A stretch of 64,000 nucleotides of DNA from Dyadobacter frigoris (GTDB lineage Bacteria; Bacteroidota; Bacteroidia; Cytophagales; Spirosomataceae): contig NZ_SZVO01000007.1 of assembly GCF_005280585.1 (NCBI RefSeq), positions 62,001-126,000 on the forward strand. The letters run 5' to 3'. A model generated the notes under the pieces. The model was given only the letters and a program-made list of their open reading frames with translations. It was not told the origin of the DNA and did no database searches. Made by a program: the position numbers and the translations under genes. Positions 53,301-62,492 of this stretch are shown in pieces (position 1 is the first letter of the stretch; each line of letters starts with the position of its first letter).

Positions 53301-54656
53301 TTACTTCGTCTCCTCAACAACGCCCAAATAATTAAATGGAGTAATCTGCCTCAGCTCTTCACGAATACTTTCAGCAACATCCAACGTCTCAATAAAATGT
53401 GAAATTGATTCGTGCGTAATTTTTGCATTTGTACGCGTCAGCGATTTAAGCGCCTCGTATGGTTTTGGATAACCTTCACGACGGAGAATCGTTTGAATAG
53501 CCTCTGAAACTACTGCCCAGTTATCTTCCAGTTCAGATTTCAGCCTATCCTCATTAAGTTCAAGCTTACCTAATCCTTTGATCAAAGAATTAAGAGCAAT
53601 GGCCTGATGCGCCAGCGGAACACCTATATTACGAAGAACCGTAGAATCCGTTAAATCTCTTTGTAAACGTGAAATTGGCAGCTTTTGTGCAAAATGCTCG
53701 AACAATGCCGAAGCCAATCCAAGGTTTCCTTCCGAGTTTTCAAAATCGATCGGATTTACTTTATGCGGCATAGCAGACGAACCTACTTCACCAGCCTTAA
53801 TTTTTTGTTTGAAATAACCCATGGAAATGTAAGTCCACATATCCCGGTTAAGATCTGTCAGAATTGTATTTAGTCTTTTCAGGTTATCAAAAATCGCGGC
53901 AAGATTGTCATAATGCTCAATTTGTGTTGTATGACGGCTGCGTTTTAAACCCAATCCATCTACAAAATGATTTCCAAAAGCCATCCAGTCTTGTTTTGGA
54001 TAAGCTACATGATGCGCGTTGAAGTTACCTGTTGCACCGCCAAACTTGGCTGAATGCGGGATTTTTTCCAACATTTCAAGCTGACGTTCCAATCTTTCAA
54101 CAAATACCAGAAATTCTTTCCCAACACGTGTTGGAGAAGCAGGTTGTCCGTGTGTGAAAGCCAGCATTGGAATATTTTTCCATTCAATTGACATTCTCTT
54201 AAGCACAAAAAGAACCTGACGGAACAACGGTTTGATCGTTCTTTCCAGCGCATCTTTCAAAGAAAGTGGAATGGCAGTATTATTAATATCCTGAGAAGTA
54301 AGACCAAAATGGATAAATTCCGAGTATGCCTCAATGCCCAGTTTTTCGAATTCTTCTTTGATAAAATATTCAACCGCCTTTACATCGTGGTTTGTTTCTT
54401 TTTCAATATCCTTGATGTGAAGCGCGTCTTCTTCATTAAAATCCTCATAAATCTTACGTAAAGAAGGATAGAGTTTCTTGTCAAATTCTGATAGCTGAGG
54501 AAGCGGGATTTCGCAAAGTGCTATGAAATATTCCACCTCAACATATACTCTGTAATAGATAAGGGCGTATTCAGAAAAATATGAAGAAAGCTCAGATACT
54601 TGCTTATAATAGCGACCGTCGACCGGCGAGATAGCCGTAAGTTGATTTAATGACAT
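53301..54656 (-). CDS. purB: Adenylosuccinate lyase
   Basis: A 451-aa member of the fumarase/aspartase superfamily. It has the N-terminal TAISPVDGRYYKQV motif, the HFGLTSQDINNTA loop with the catalytic residues, and the signature GSSAMPHKVNPIDFE. It acts twice in purine synthesis, splitting SAICAR and adenylosuccinate. Length is normal. A TAnnTTTG-like box lies about 30 bp upstream. Confidence 0.97.
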   Translation of the reverse strand: MSLNQLTAISPVDGRYYKQVSELSSYFSEYALIYYRVYVEVEYFIALCEIPLPQLSEFDKKLYPSLRKIYEDFNEEDALHIKDIEKETNHDVKAVEYFIKEEFEKLGIEAYSEFIHFGLTSQDINNTAIPLSLKDALERTIKPLFRQVLFVLKRMSIEWKNIPMLAFTHGQPASPTRVGKEFLVFVERLERQLEMLEKIPHSAKFGGATGNFNAHHVAYPKQDWMAFGNHFVDGLGLKRSRHTTQIEHYDNLAAIFDNLKRLNTILTDLNRDMWTYISMGYFKQKIKAGEVGSSAMPHKVNPIDFENSEGNLGLASALFEHFAQKLPISRLQRDLTDSTVLRNIGVPLAHQAIALNSLIKGLGKLELNEDRLKSELEDNWAVVSEAIQTILRREGYPKPYEALKSLTRTNAKITHESISHFIETLDVAESIREELRQITPFNYLGVVEETK

Positions 54657-54687
54657 GATTTACAATGCAGAAAGATAAATTTTGATA

Positions 54688-54695
54688 CAAAGTTA
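54688..54695 (-). promoter_or_regulatory. Putative purB promoter (-7 box)
   Basis: TAACTTTG on the minus strand fits TAnnTTTG, 32 bp before the purB ATG. The -33 element is not clear. Confidence 0.4.
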
Positions 54696-54816
54696 GAAGA
54701 ATTCACGAGGAGAAACTGGTATAATGGCTACGAAATATTCTTTTTAGCATTTGTCTAGGTTATTTTGATACTATTTACATATTTGCTTAACAATCTTTAT
54801 TCCATAATCCATCCCT

Positions 54817-55557
54817 ATGCAGCAAACCCCATTTATCGGAGAACTAGTCGGTACTATGATCGTTATTTTATTAGGAAACGGCGTTGTCGCCAACGTCGTT
54901 TTGAAGCAAACCAAAGGTGAAAATGGAGGATGGATTGTAATTACCGCCGGCTGGGCATTTGCAGTAATTTTCGGTGTATTTGTTGCCAATGCTTTTGGAA
55001 GTCCCGGAGCACATTTAAACCCCGCAGTAACGATAGCATTCGCAGTTTTGAAAAGTGATTATAGCAATGTTTTTAGTTTTATAACAGCGCAATTAATTGG
55101 TGCATTTTTAGGAGCCGTTATCGTTTATTTACAATATCTGCCTCACTGGAAAGCAACAGAAGATCCGGGAAGCAAGCTGGCTTGTTTTTCTACAAATCCT
55201 GCGATTAAATCGCCGGGAGCTAATTTTTTAAGTGAATTCATTGCCACCATTGTTTTAATTGTTGGCATTGCAGCCATAGGTTTTTCAGGAACTTCTGATG
55301 TACAAAGAGGACCGATTCCTTCGGGCATAGCGCCATATCTTGTTGGTATGCTCGTTTGGAGTATTGGGTTATCGTTAGGTGGAACAACGGGATATGCAAT
55401 TAATCCGGTAAGAGATTTGGGACCGAGAATCGCACACGCTGTTTTACCAATTCCCAAAAAGGGTTCTTCTGAGTGGTCGTATGCCTGGGTTCCAATTGCC
55501 GGGCCCATTTTAGGCGCCATTGTTGGTGCCATTATATTACGTATCTTTTCATTTTAA
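54817..55557 (+). CDS. MIP family aquaporin/glycerol facilitator with altered second NPA motif
   Basis: A 246-aa channel with six membrane helices and two half-helices. The first selectivity motif is intact (HLNPAVT, Asn 68-Ala 70); the second is NPV (Asn 196-Val 198 in GYAINPVRDLGPR) in place of NPA. The Asp after Arg (RD) is the mark of glycerol-type facilitators. It would allow glycerol or water to pass the inner membrane. No glycerol kinase is nearby. The haem-binding gene follows by 19 bp. Confidence 0.9.
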   Translation: MQQTPFIGELVGTMIVILLGNGVVANVVLKQTKGENGGWIVITAGWAFAVIFGVFVANAFGSPGAHLNPAVTIAFAVLKSDYSNVFSFITAQLIGAFLGAVIVYLQYLPHWKATEDPGSKLACFSTNPAIKSPGANFLSEFIATIVLIVGIAAIGFSGTSDVQRGPIPSGIAPYLVGMLVWSIGLSLGGTTGYAINPVRDLGPRIAHAVLPIPKKGSSEWSYAWVPIAGPILGAIVGAIILRIFSF

Positions 55558-55576
55558 CAGATAACCCTTATTCACT

Positions 55577-56062
55577 ATGGCGAAGAAAATATTGATCGGT
55601 CTTTTGGTTATTTTCATTTTGATGCAATTTATCAGACCAACTCGTAATGAATCCACCGCAATGTCTCCTAACGACATTGAAAAACATTACGAAACTCCTG
55701 AAAACGTAAAGTTGATATTAAGTAAAGCTTGCCGCGACTGCCATTCCAACAACACTGTTTATCCATGGTATGCACAATTTCAGCCAGGCGCATGGTTTAT
55801 GAATGACCATATTGTGGATGGAAAAAGACATTTTAATTTGTCCGAGTTTGCATCTTATCAACCTAAAAAAGCGGATCATAAACTCGATGAGTTTTCAGAA
55901 GAAATTGAAGAACATGGAATGCCGCTAGAGTCCTATCTTTGGCTGCATTCGAATGCTAAACTGACAGATACTGAAATCACAGAAGTAACGGATTGGGCAA
56001 AAGGAATCCGCAAAGAAATTCAGGCTAAAAACCCTGAGGCTTTTGTAAAGAAGGATAAATAA
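55577..56062 (+). CDS. Haem-binding domain protein (cytochrome c-like)
   Basis: A 161-aa protein with an N-terminal membrane anchor (KKILIGLLVIFILMQFI) and a Haem_bd domain with one CxxCH motif (KACRDCHSNNTVYPWYAQFQP). The family is common in Bacteroidota, usually as a periplasmic c-type haem protein of unknown role. It lies 19 bp after the aquaporin gene and probably shares its transcript, which ends at the terminator at 56083. Confidence 0.88.
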   Translation: MAKKILIGLLVIFILMQFIRPTRNESTAMSPNDIEKHYETPENVKLILSKACRDCHSNNTVYPWYAQFQPGAWFMNDHIVDGKRHFNLSEFASYQPKKADHKLDEFSEEIEEHGMPLESYLWLHSNAKLTDTEITEVTDWAKGIRKEIQAKNPEAFVKKDK

Positions 56063-56082
56063 GCAATAGGATATCTTAAACG

Positions 56083-56134
56083 AATTCCTGTAACATTCTG
56101 TCTTTTTTAAAGATGAATGTTACAGGAATTTTTA
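56083..56134. terminator. Bidirectional terminator after the haem-binding gene
   Basis: 16-bp inverted repeat AATTCCTGTAACATTC (56083-56098) with GAATGTTACAGGAATT (56115-56130), then TTTTAATTT in the plus direction. The opposite gene ends at 56132, so it probably serves both transcripts. Confidence 0.82.
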
Positions 56135-58315
56135 ATTTACAAATACCTCGTCCATAAAAACCCAGGCTTTTTGACCTTTGCCCGGATGCCATTCCGGCAA
56201 CTTTGAAAGAGGCTTTGCTACTACTTTCAAACAGCTGATTTCTTGTGAAGGAAAATCGAAATCAAATACCAGATTTTCTGAGTTGGCTGTGGTTTTATCA
56301 GGCATTTTGGGTGTCAATACTTTTAATAACTTCATCTGTTTTTCACTCAAACCTCCCCAAACTTCTATTCGGGTTGGCGGAAAAATAAATCCTCCAACAT
56401 TACGAAGCATACTTATCGTTATGCTTTGTGCTTTGACTGGTTTATTGAAATACAAATATGCCTGCAAATCCTGATCGCGATATCCCAGCCATTTTCCGCT
56501 TGAAGCTGAATTATCACTTTTGACACGGTCGTTCAATGTTTTGTTTCCCTGCGCCGGATATTTCAAATCTGCTTTGGTAATCAATCTGACACTATCGGGG
56601 TGAAAAGTGGATTTAAAGAAAAACTTTTCTACCGGCTTACTTCCATACCATCCTTTTTTAAATGCTTTTGCTATCAGTTTTGTGTTTTTGCTTACAGGAA
56701 AAGGTTTATTATAAATCGTCGAAGTTGTGCTATCCGGCTCCTTTCCATCCAATGAATACCGGATTATTGTTCCGGGAATCTGATGTTTCAACCGAATAGC
56801 TGTATTTCCGGAAAGGATCTGATCTTCATTTTCGATAATCGGAGGATTTAAATTCAGCACTACGGTATCACCTCTAAAACCCGTTTCATAACTTATTTTT
56901 CCCGATTTTGTCAAAGTAAGCATTTCCTGCGATGTCAGATCTGTATTCCACACAAAGACATTTTTTAAAGCCGGAATTTCTGATAGCGCCTGAATTTGGA
57001 GCAATTTTACCTTGGTACCACTCAATGACAAATTTTTAAGTTTTGTCAATTTTTTCAATTCCGGCAATGTCGATCCGGTGATATCTGTAAAATTTAAGAT
57101 CAGTTTCCGCAATTCCGTGAATTGGGAAATTGTTTTCAAATCTTCATCCTTAACCGGCATTTTACTCAGATCCATTTCTATAATCTGTTCCTTCAAAGGT
57201 GCTAATGCAGCAATATCTTCACTTTTGAAATTAGCCCTGTTATAAAAATTGACTGCTAAGGCAGGAGATTCTGCGGCAACGGATTTGATCAAACGATAGG
57301 TTGAATTCAATTCTTTAATTTTCTCCGGACTTGCCGCACTGAAATCATATTTTTCTTCCGCCTCGGATCCGGCTAAAACATTTTGTGCATAACTATAAAT
57401 CGGGTTTTGCGGACTAACCGATTTCACCATCTCATCAAACCGTGAACCGCCTTTTATCCATGCTTCCAACAACGCAATTTCATCATCGGTAAGCGGTGCT
57501 TTCCCTCTTGGCGGCATATGTTTTTTATCATCCAAAGGAAGGTGAACACGTGTTAATAAAATTCCCAAATCAGCTTTTGTGGTATCCCAGGGAGCTCCTT
57601 CTTTTCCGCCCTTCGCAAACAATTCCTTAGTTTGCATTTGCAAATTACCCTTGGATTTCTGTGCATTATGGCAGGAAATGCATTTTTGTTCCAAAATGGG
57701 TTCAACCAGATCGGTATAGACGTTTGCTTCTTCGAAAGTTACTTTGTCATTTTCAACAACGGCAAGCTGCATCGGCGCAGTCAGGAAATTTTCGCCATGT
57801 GTGATATTGCCGCCTAAATGACCGCCGACCAAAAGCATGACCAGCAGCGAAACAGAAATGATTTTTGCAGGAATTTTCCAGGGAGGCAAATATTTTTGAA
57901 AACTATACCAAAAAATACTAGCGACAGAAATTACTATTCCGAGCCATTTGTGCCAGAAAATAGCACCTTTTTCATAACCACCTTCTTGTGATAGTACAAA
58001 ACCGGAGAAAGCTGCGATTGCCGCGGTTACAATCCCGATCAATAAAAGAGTATCAGCCAGATCTTCATTCCATTTACTGGATTCTTTCTTTTCAACAATA
58101 AGAATCCAGAACGAATAAAGCATCAAAACAACCAGAGGAAAATGCAAAACCAATGGGTGCATACGCCCCAAAGATTGCATCCATACTGGTACTACAAACC
58201 GGTTTTCAAATAGTACAAGAAAAATTAAAAGGCCATTCAGGAAGAAGGCAAAATTGTATATCCATCCCTTCCAATCTGAAAAAGAACGGCCATTCGGTCG
58301 TGATGCTGGCTCCAT
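56132..58315 (-). CDS. Membrane-anchored planctomycete-type cytochrome c with LRR-like and sugar-binding-like domains
   Basis: A 727-aa multidomain protein. The first 190 residues have about five membrane helices of DUF2231 type (RMHPLVLHFPLVVLMLYSFW). A PSCyt1-like cytochrome c domain follows with the motif EQKCISCHNAQ, then a leucine-rich-repeat-like part (LRKLILNFTDITGSTLPELKKL), a CHB_HEX_C-like beta domain (PGTIIRYSLDGKEPDS) and an F5/8 type C-like C-terminus. It starts directly at the stop codon of the DUF1501 gene, with no gap. It is probably the membrane anchor and electron acceptor of the DUF1501/PSCyt pair; the substrate is unknown. Confidence 0.85.
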   Translation of the reverse strand: MEPASRPNGRSFSDWKGWIYNFAFFLNGLLIFLVLFENRFVVPVWMQSLGRMHPLVLHFPLVVLMLYSFWILIVEKKESSKWNEDLADTLLLIGIVTAAIAAFSGFVLSQEGGYEKGAIFWHKWLGIVISVASIFWYSFQKYLPPWKIPAKIISVSLLVMLLVGGHLGGNITHGENFLTAPMQLAVVENDKVTFEEANVYTDLVEPILEQKCISCHNAQKSKGNLQMQTKELFAKGGKEGAPWDTTKADLGILLTRVHLPLDDKKHMPPRGKAPLTDDEIALLEAWIKGGSRFDEMVKSVSPQNPIYSYAQNVLAGSEAEEKYDFSAASPEKIKELNSTYRLIKSVAAESPALAVNFYNRANFKSEDIAALAPLKEQIIEMDLSKMPVKDEDLKTISQFTELRKLILNFTDITGSTLPELKKLTKLKNLSLSGTKVKLLQIQALSEIPALKNVFVWNTDLTSQEMLTLTKSGKISYETGFRGDTVVLNLNPPIIENEDQILSGNTAIRLKHQIPGTIIRYSLDGKEPDSTTSTIYNKPFPVSKNTKLIAKAFKKGWYGSKPVEKFFFKSTFHPDSVRLITKADLKYPAQGNKTLNDRVKSDNSASSGKWLGYRDQDLQAYLYFNKPVKAQSITISMLRNVGGFIFPPTRIEVWGGLSEKQMKLLKVLTPKMPDKTTANSENLVFDFDFPSQEISCLKVVAKPLSKLPEWHPGKGQKAWVFMDEVFVN

Positions 58316-59773
58316 TTAAGCAATAATTCCTTTTACCAATTTGCCAGCAACATCAGTAAGCCTGTAACGGCGTCCCTGATGTTTATAAACTAATTTTTCG
58401 TGATCTAAGCCCAATTGATTTAAAATTGTTGCATGAAAGTCATGCACGTGTACCGGATCTTTTACAATATTATAACCAAATTCATCTGTTTCTCCATAGA
58501 CAATTCCCGGTTTCACACCACCGCCAGCCATCCAGACCGTAAATGCTCTTGGATGATGATCGCGGCCGTAATTATCTTTTGTCAAGGTACCCTGACAATA
58601 ATTTGTCCGGCCAAATTCTCCACCCCAGATCACCAGCGTTTCGTCCAGTAATCCTCTTTGTTTCAAATCTGTTATCAATGCAGCAGAGGCTTGATCAACG
58701 TCCATGCATTGCCCTTTAATTTCATTTGGTAATCCGCCATGACTATCCCAGCCCTGATGATAAAGCTGAATAAACCGGACACCTTGTTCAGACAGTTTTC
58801 TTGCTAAAAGACAATTTGCCGCATAAGTACCGGGTACCAAACATTCCGGCCCGTACATTTTCACGATTGATTCCGGCTCCTTGGTCATATCCGTAATTTC
58901 CGGAACCGCTGTTTGCATACGAAAGGCCATTTCATATTGCTGAATTTTGGCTGTTACTTCCGGATCGCCAAATTCGTCAAACGTATTCTGATTTAACCGG
59001 GAAAGATTATCGAGCATCTTTCTCCTTTCATCGCGGTTCATTCCATCAGGATCATTCAGATAAAGTACCGGATTTTCGCCGCTGCTGAATTGTACACCCT
59101 GGTGAACCGAATCCAGAAATCCATTCGTCCATAATTTAGAATAAACTCCTTGCCCATTTCCTTTTCCGCGCGACAAAAGCACGCAGAATCCTGGTAAATT
59201 CTGGTTTTCACTACCCAAACCATAACTCAACCAGGAACCCATACTCGGACGGTTTCCTACCTGCGCACCTGTTTGGAAAAAAGTTAAGGCAGGGTCGTGG
59301 TTAATAGCTTCGGTATTGAGTGATTTTATAATACAAAGGTCATCCACAATTTTAGACATATGCGGAAGCAGCTCGCTCATCCAGGCACCCGATTTTCCAT
59401 ATTGAGCAAAGTTAAAAACAGACCCTGCAAGTGGAAATTTTGCCTGATTGGCCGTCATACCGGTTAGCCGCTGACCAGCACGAATGGATGCCGGCAAATC
59501 CTGACCGTGCATTTTGTTCAGCATCGGTTTATAATCAAATAAGTCAAGCTGGGACGGTGCACCGTTTTGAAAAAGGTAAATTACCCGTTTTGCTTTGGGG
59601 GCAAAATGTGGCAATCCGGCCATGAGATCATTCACATCGCTTTCGCCTCCTCCTTTGAACATATCAGGTATCAGCAGGGAACCCAAGGCAGCACTTCCTA
59701 AACCCAAACTTAGTTTGGATAAGAAATGCCGGCGGTTCGTATTTAAACCAAAATCAAAAATCGGTTTTTCCAT
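58316..59773 (-). CDS. DUF1501 protein, TAT-exported, sulfatase-like fold
   Basis: A 485-aa protein from the ATG at 59773 (MEKPIFDFGLNTNRRHFL). The twin-arginine motif NRRHFLSKLSLG near the N-terminus predicts export in folded form. DUF1501 is distantly related to the alkaline phosphatase/sulfatase superfamily; visible family motifs are KRVIYLFQNGAPSQLDLFDYKP, YHQGWDSHGGL and VIWGGEFGRT. An in-frame start at 59824 would add 17 residues from the repeat region and is rejected. It is paired, as is usual, with the PSCyt1/DUF1553 gene upstream. Enzyme activity is unknown. Confidence 0.88.
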   Translation of the reverse strand: MEKPIFDFGLNTNRRHFLSKLSLGLGSAALGSLLIPDMFKGGGESDVNDLMAGLPHFAPKAKRVIYLFQNGAPSQLDLFDYKPMLNKMHGQDLPASIRAGQRLTGMTANQAKFPLAGSVFNFAQYGKSGAWMSELLPHMSKIVDDLCIIKSLNTEAINHDPALTFFQTGAQVGNRPSMGSWLSYGLGSENQNLPGFCVLLSRGKGNGQGVYSKLWTNGFLDSVHQGVQFSSGENPVLYLNDPDGMNRDERRKMLDNLSRLNQNTFDEFGDPEVTAKIQQYEMAFRMQTAVPEITDMTKEPESIVKMYGPECLVPGTYAANCLLARKLSEQGVRFIQLYHQGWDSHGGLPNEIKGQCMDVDQASAALITDLKQRGLLDETLVIWGGEFGRTNYCQGTLTKDNYGRDHHPRAFTVWMAGGGVKPGIVYGETDEFGYNIVKDPVHVHDFHATILNQLGLDHEKLVYKHQGRRYRLTDVAGKLVKGIIA

Positions 59774-59785
59774 GTTCAGTTTTTC

Positions 59786-59877
59786 TAACCGCAATAGACG
59801 CAATGGGTTTCGCAATAGGCGCAAGGACTAATATTAATTGCGTCCATTGCGTAAAACTATTGCGTCTATTGCGGTTA
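59786..59877. repeat. Long inverted repeat between the PSCyt1 and DUF1501 genes
   Basis: TAACCGCAATAGACGCAAT (59786-59804) is perfectly matched by ATTGCGTCTATTGCGGTTA (59859-59877), a 19-bp stem. The inside carries more GCAATAGGCGCAAG-type and TTGCGTCCATTGCG-type copies, so the whole 92 bp can fold. It is the only long gap in an otherwise tight operon. Confidence 0.8.
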
Positions 59878-59881
59878 AATA

Positions 59882-62215
59882 TTAGGATTTAGTGATCGTC
59901 TCTTCCATGTTATACAATGTATTAATCACCCGCATTAACGCTGCTGCCTCATTCTCGTTCACCTTCAACTCATGCGGATGTTCTCCCACATTCAAAATTT
60001 TGTGGGCCTGGTTCTTATTTTTTCCAATTGAAGAAAACTCATCATTATAATATTCCGTCAGCAATTTGATTTCCTTATCTGACGGTTTTCTGCAAACAAT
60101 TCTTTGAAATGATTCCGTAATTTTCTGCTCCGGTGATAAAGATTTAAGCGCCATTTTTTCCGCCAAAACCCTGGATGCTTCCAAAACCGCCGGATCATTG
60201 AGCATCACCAAAGCCTGTAAAGGTGTATTCGTTTTAGAACGTTTCACTTCACAATGATCCCGGTTACTGGCATCAAAAATGATCATCGATGGCGGCGGAA
60301 CGGTGAGTTTGATAAATGTGTACATTCCTCTCCGGTAAAGTGCATCATTATGATCCTGATTATATTTTGCCAATTGACCACGGCCAGAAGTTGCGGATTC
60401 CCACAAACCCTTTGGCTGATAAGGCTTCACGCTAGGTCCGCCGATTTTTGAATTTAATAATCCGCTGCTGGACAGCACAATATCCCGGACGGATTCCGCC
60501 GGTAGACGGTAACGAGCCCCACGGGAAAGATAAATATTATCCGGATCCAGCTTTTCCTTTTCTTTGGTAAGCTTTGCAGATTGTTTATAAGTGCTCGAAG
60601 TAACGATTTCCTTTACAAGTCGCTTCATATCCCAACCATGATTCATAAAATCTACGGCCATCCAGTCAAGCAGGGCAGGATGTGTTGGTAATTCTCCCTG
60701 CATCCCGAAATCACCCGTGCTTTTCACAATACCTCTACCAAAAAATTCCTGCCAGATCTGATTTACAAAAACTCTGGCTGTTAGCGGATTTTGCTTGCTC
60801 GTTGTCCAGCTTGCCAGTCCCAATCTGTTTTGAGGAATTTTTGTTGTGTCAAATTTCATCACAGACGGAAGTCCCGACGCCGTGACAACTTTTCCGGGTG
60901 CATCATAAACACCACGGTTTAAAATGTGCGTTGCACGTAAAGTATCCCGTTCACCCATAACCGAAACCATTAACCGGCTCGTATCAGGACGATTGATAAA
61001 AGTCAGAATCTTTTTCGCCTCATCGTCCGAAATACTCATGATCGGATTTTTAGCTGGCTTCGACTGAGACACGTCCCCTTCATAACCAACTTCTTTGGTA
61101 TTATTAAAAAAGGCAAAAAGCCGGTAATAATCTTCCTGGGAAATTGGGTCATATTTGTGATCATGGCACTGCGCGCATTCCACGGAAAGACCGAGAATTC
61201 CCATTCCATACGTTTTCGTTTTGTCAATATTATACTCAATCCGATACTCTTCCGGAATCACACCGCCCTCTTCGGTGTATTTATGATTTCTAAAAAAAGC
61301 GGTTGCAAGGATTTGTTCTTTGCTGGCATTCGGAAGCATATCACCTGCTATTTGCCAGGTCAGGAATTTGTCATAAGGAAGATTTTTATTGAAGGCACTG
61401 ATCACCCAATCCCGCCATGGCCATTGTGTGCGGATTTCATCATCCTGATAACCGTAAGAATCCGCATAGCGGGCGACATCCAGCCAGTGCAGCGCCATTT
61501 TTTCTCCATACGTTTTTTGGCTGAGTAATTCGTCGACTACTTTTTCGTAAGCATTGGCACTGTTGTCAGCAGCAAATTTATTTTGAAGTTCCAGCGAAGG
61601 AGGCAAGCCTGTCAAATCCAGTGCAACTCTTTTCAACAAATGACTTTTATCTGCCTCTTCATTCGGCGTAATGCCCAGACTTTCCATTTTGGAAAGAGCG
61701 AAATAATCGATCTCGTTTTTTGGCCAATCTTTTTTATCAACTTCCGGTATTTTTGGTAAAACAGGAGCGCTGAATGCCCAATGTTTTTCATATTTCCCGC
61801 CTTGTTCTATCCAGCGTTTTACAGTAGCAATTTCAGACTCATTGAGTAATCCCAAATGCGATTCCGGCGTTGGCATCTGCATTTCGGGATCAAGAGAAGT
61901 TATTCTTTTGTACAATTCGGATTGCTCAGGTTTACCAGGGAAAATGGCGACGGCTCCTTTTCCGCTCTTTAATTTTGCATAAGCACTTTCGGCCATATCC
62001 AGACGTAAACCCGCTTCCCGCTTATTAGCATCAGGACCATGACAGGCGAAACATTTGTCGGACAAAATGGGCCGGATATTAAAATTGTAGCTGATTACCT
62101 CGTCTGAAGATTTCTTCCCGGCTACACCATTCTTCTGGAAACATGATATTACGCCTATCACGATCGTAAGAAGTATTCCAGCCAAAAAGAAGAGTCGCTT
62201 CTTCATTAAATTCAA
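59882..62215 (-). CDS. PSCyt1-DUF1549-DUF1553 'planctomycete-type' cytochrome c protein
   Basis: A 777-aa lipoprotein (lipobox-like GVISC in the N-terminal signal; the start could also be Met 4). Domains in order: PSCyt1 with haem motif DKCFACHGPDANKREAG, DUF1549 (around residues 150-360, containing a second motif ECAQCHDHKYDPI) and DUF1553 (from about residue 470, LTARVFVNQIWQEFFGRG). The family was first seen in Planctomycetes and is frequent in Dyadobacter-like Bacteroidota. It always goes with a DUF1501 protein, as here. It is thought to be a periplasmic oxidoreductase for sugar-derived substrates, but this is not proven. Confidence 0.9.
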   Translation of the reverse strand: MNLMKKRLFFLAGILLTIVIGVISCFQKNGVAGKKSSDEVISYNFNIRPILSDKCFACHGPDANKREAGLRLDMAESAYAKLKSGKGAVAIFPGKPEQSELYKRITSLDPEMQMPTPESHLGLLNESEIATVKRWIEQGGKYEKHWAFSAPVLPKIPEVDKKDWPKNEIDYFALSKMESLGITPNEEADKSHLLKRVALDLTGLPPSLELQNKFAADNSANAYEKVVDELLSQKTYGEKMALHWLDVARYADSYGYQDDEIRTQWPWRDWVISAFNKNLPYDKFLTWQIAGDMLPNASKEQILATAFFRNHKYTEEGGVIPEEYRIEYNIDKTKTYGMGILGLSVECAQCHDHKYDPISQEDYYRLFAFFNNTKEVGYEGDVSQSKPAKNPIMSISDDEAKKILTFINRPDTSRLMVSVMGERDTLRATHILNRGVYDAPGKVVTASGLPSVMKFDTTKIPQNRLGLASWTTSKQNPLTARVFVNQIWQEFFGRGIVKSTGDFGMQGELPTHPALLDWMAVDFMNHGWDMKRLVKEIVTSSTYKQSAKLTKEKEKLDPDNIYLSRGARYRLPAESVRDIVLSSSGLLNSKIGGPSVKPYQPKGLWESATSGRGQLAKYNQDHNDALYRRGMYTFIKLTVPPPSMIIFDASNRDHCEVKRSKTNTPLQALVMLNDPAVLEASRVLAEKMALKSLSPEQKITESFQRIVCRKPSDKEIKLLTEYYNDEFSSIGKNKNQAHKILNVGEHPHELKVNENEAAALMRVINTLYNMEETITKS

Positions 62216-62492
62216 TTTGTTATCAGGGTTATAAACTTTTTCAATAAAGCATTACTAAAGAAAATAATCAACGGTATGATTATACTCTAAATATTTTAAA
62301 TTATTTTAATAAAACGTTTCTAACTGCTTAATATGTATGAACATACTGTAAATATCTTTTTTCTCAAAGGTTCATGCAAAAAATTTCAATTGAGCTTTAA
62401 CTTACGGAATAATCACTTAACAATATTTTATTTACCCAAATAATACCCACTATTTCAATTTATCAGATTACAGACTTTAAACCGAAACTTAT

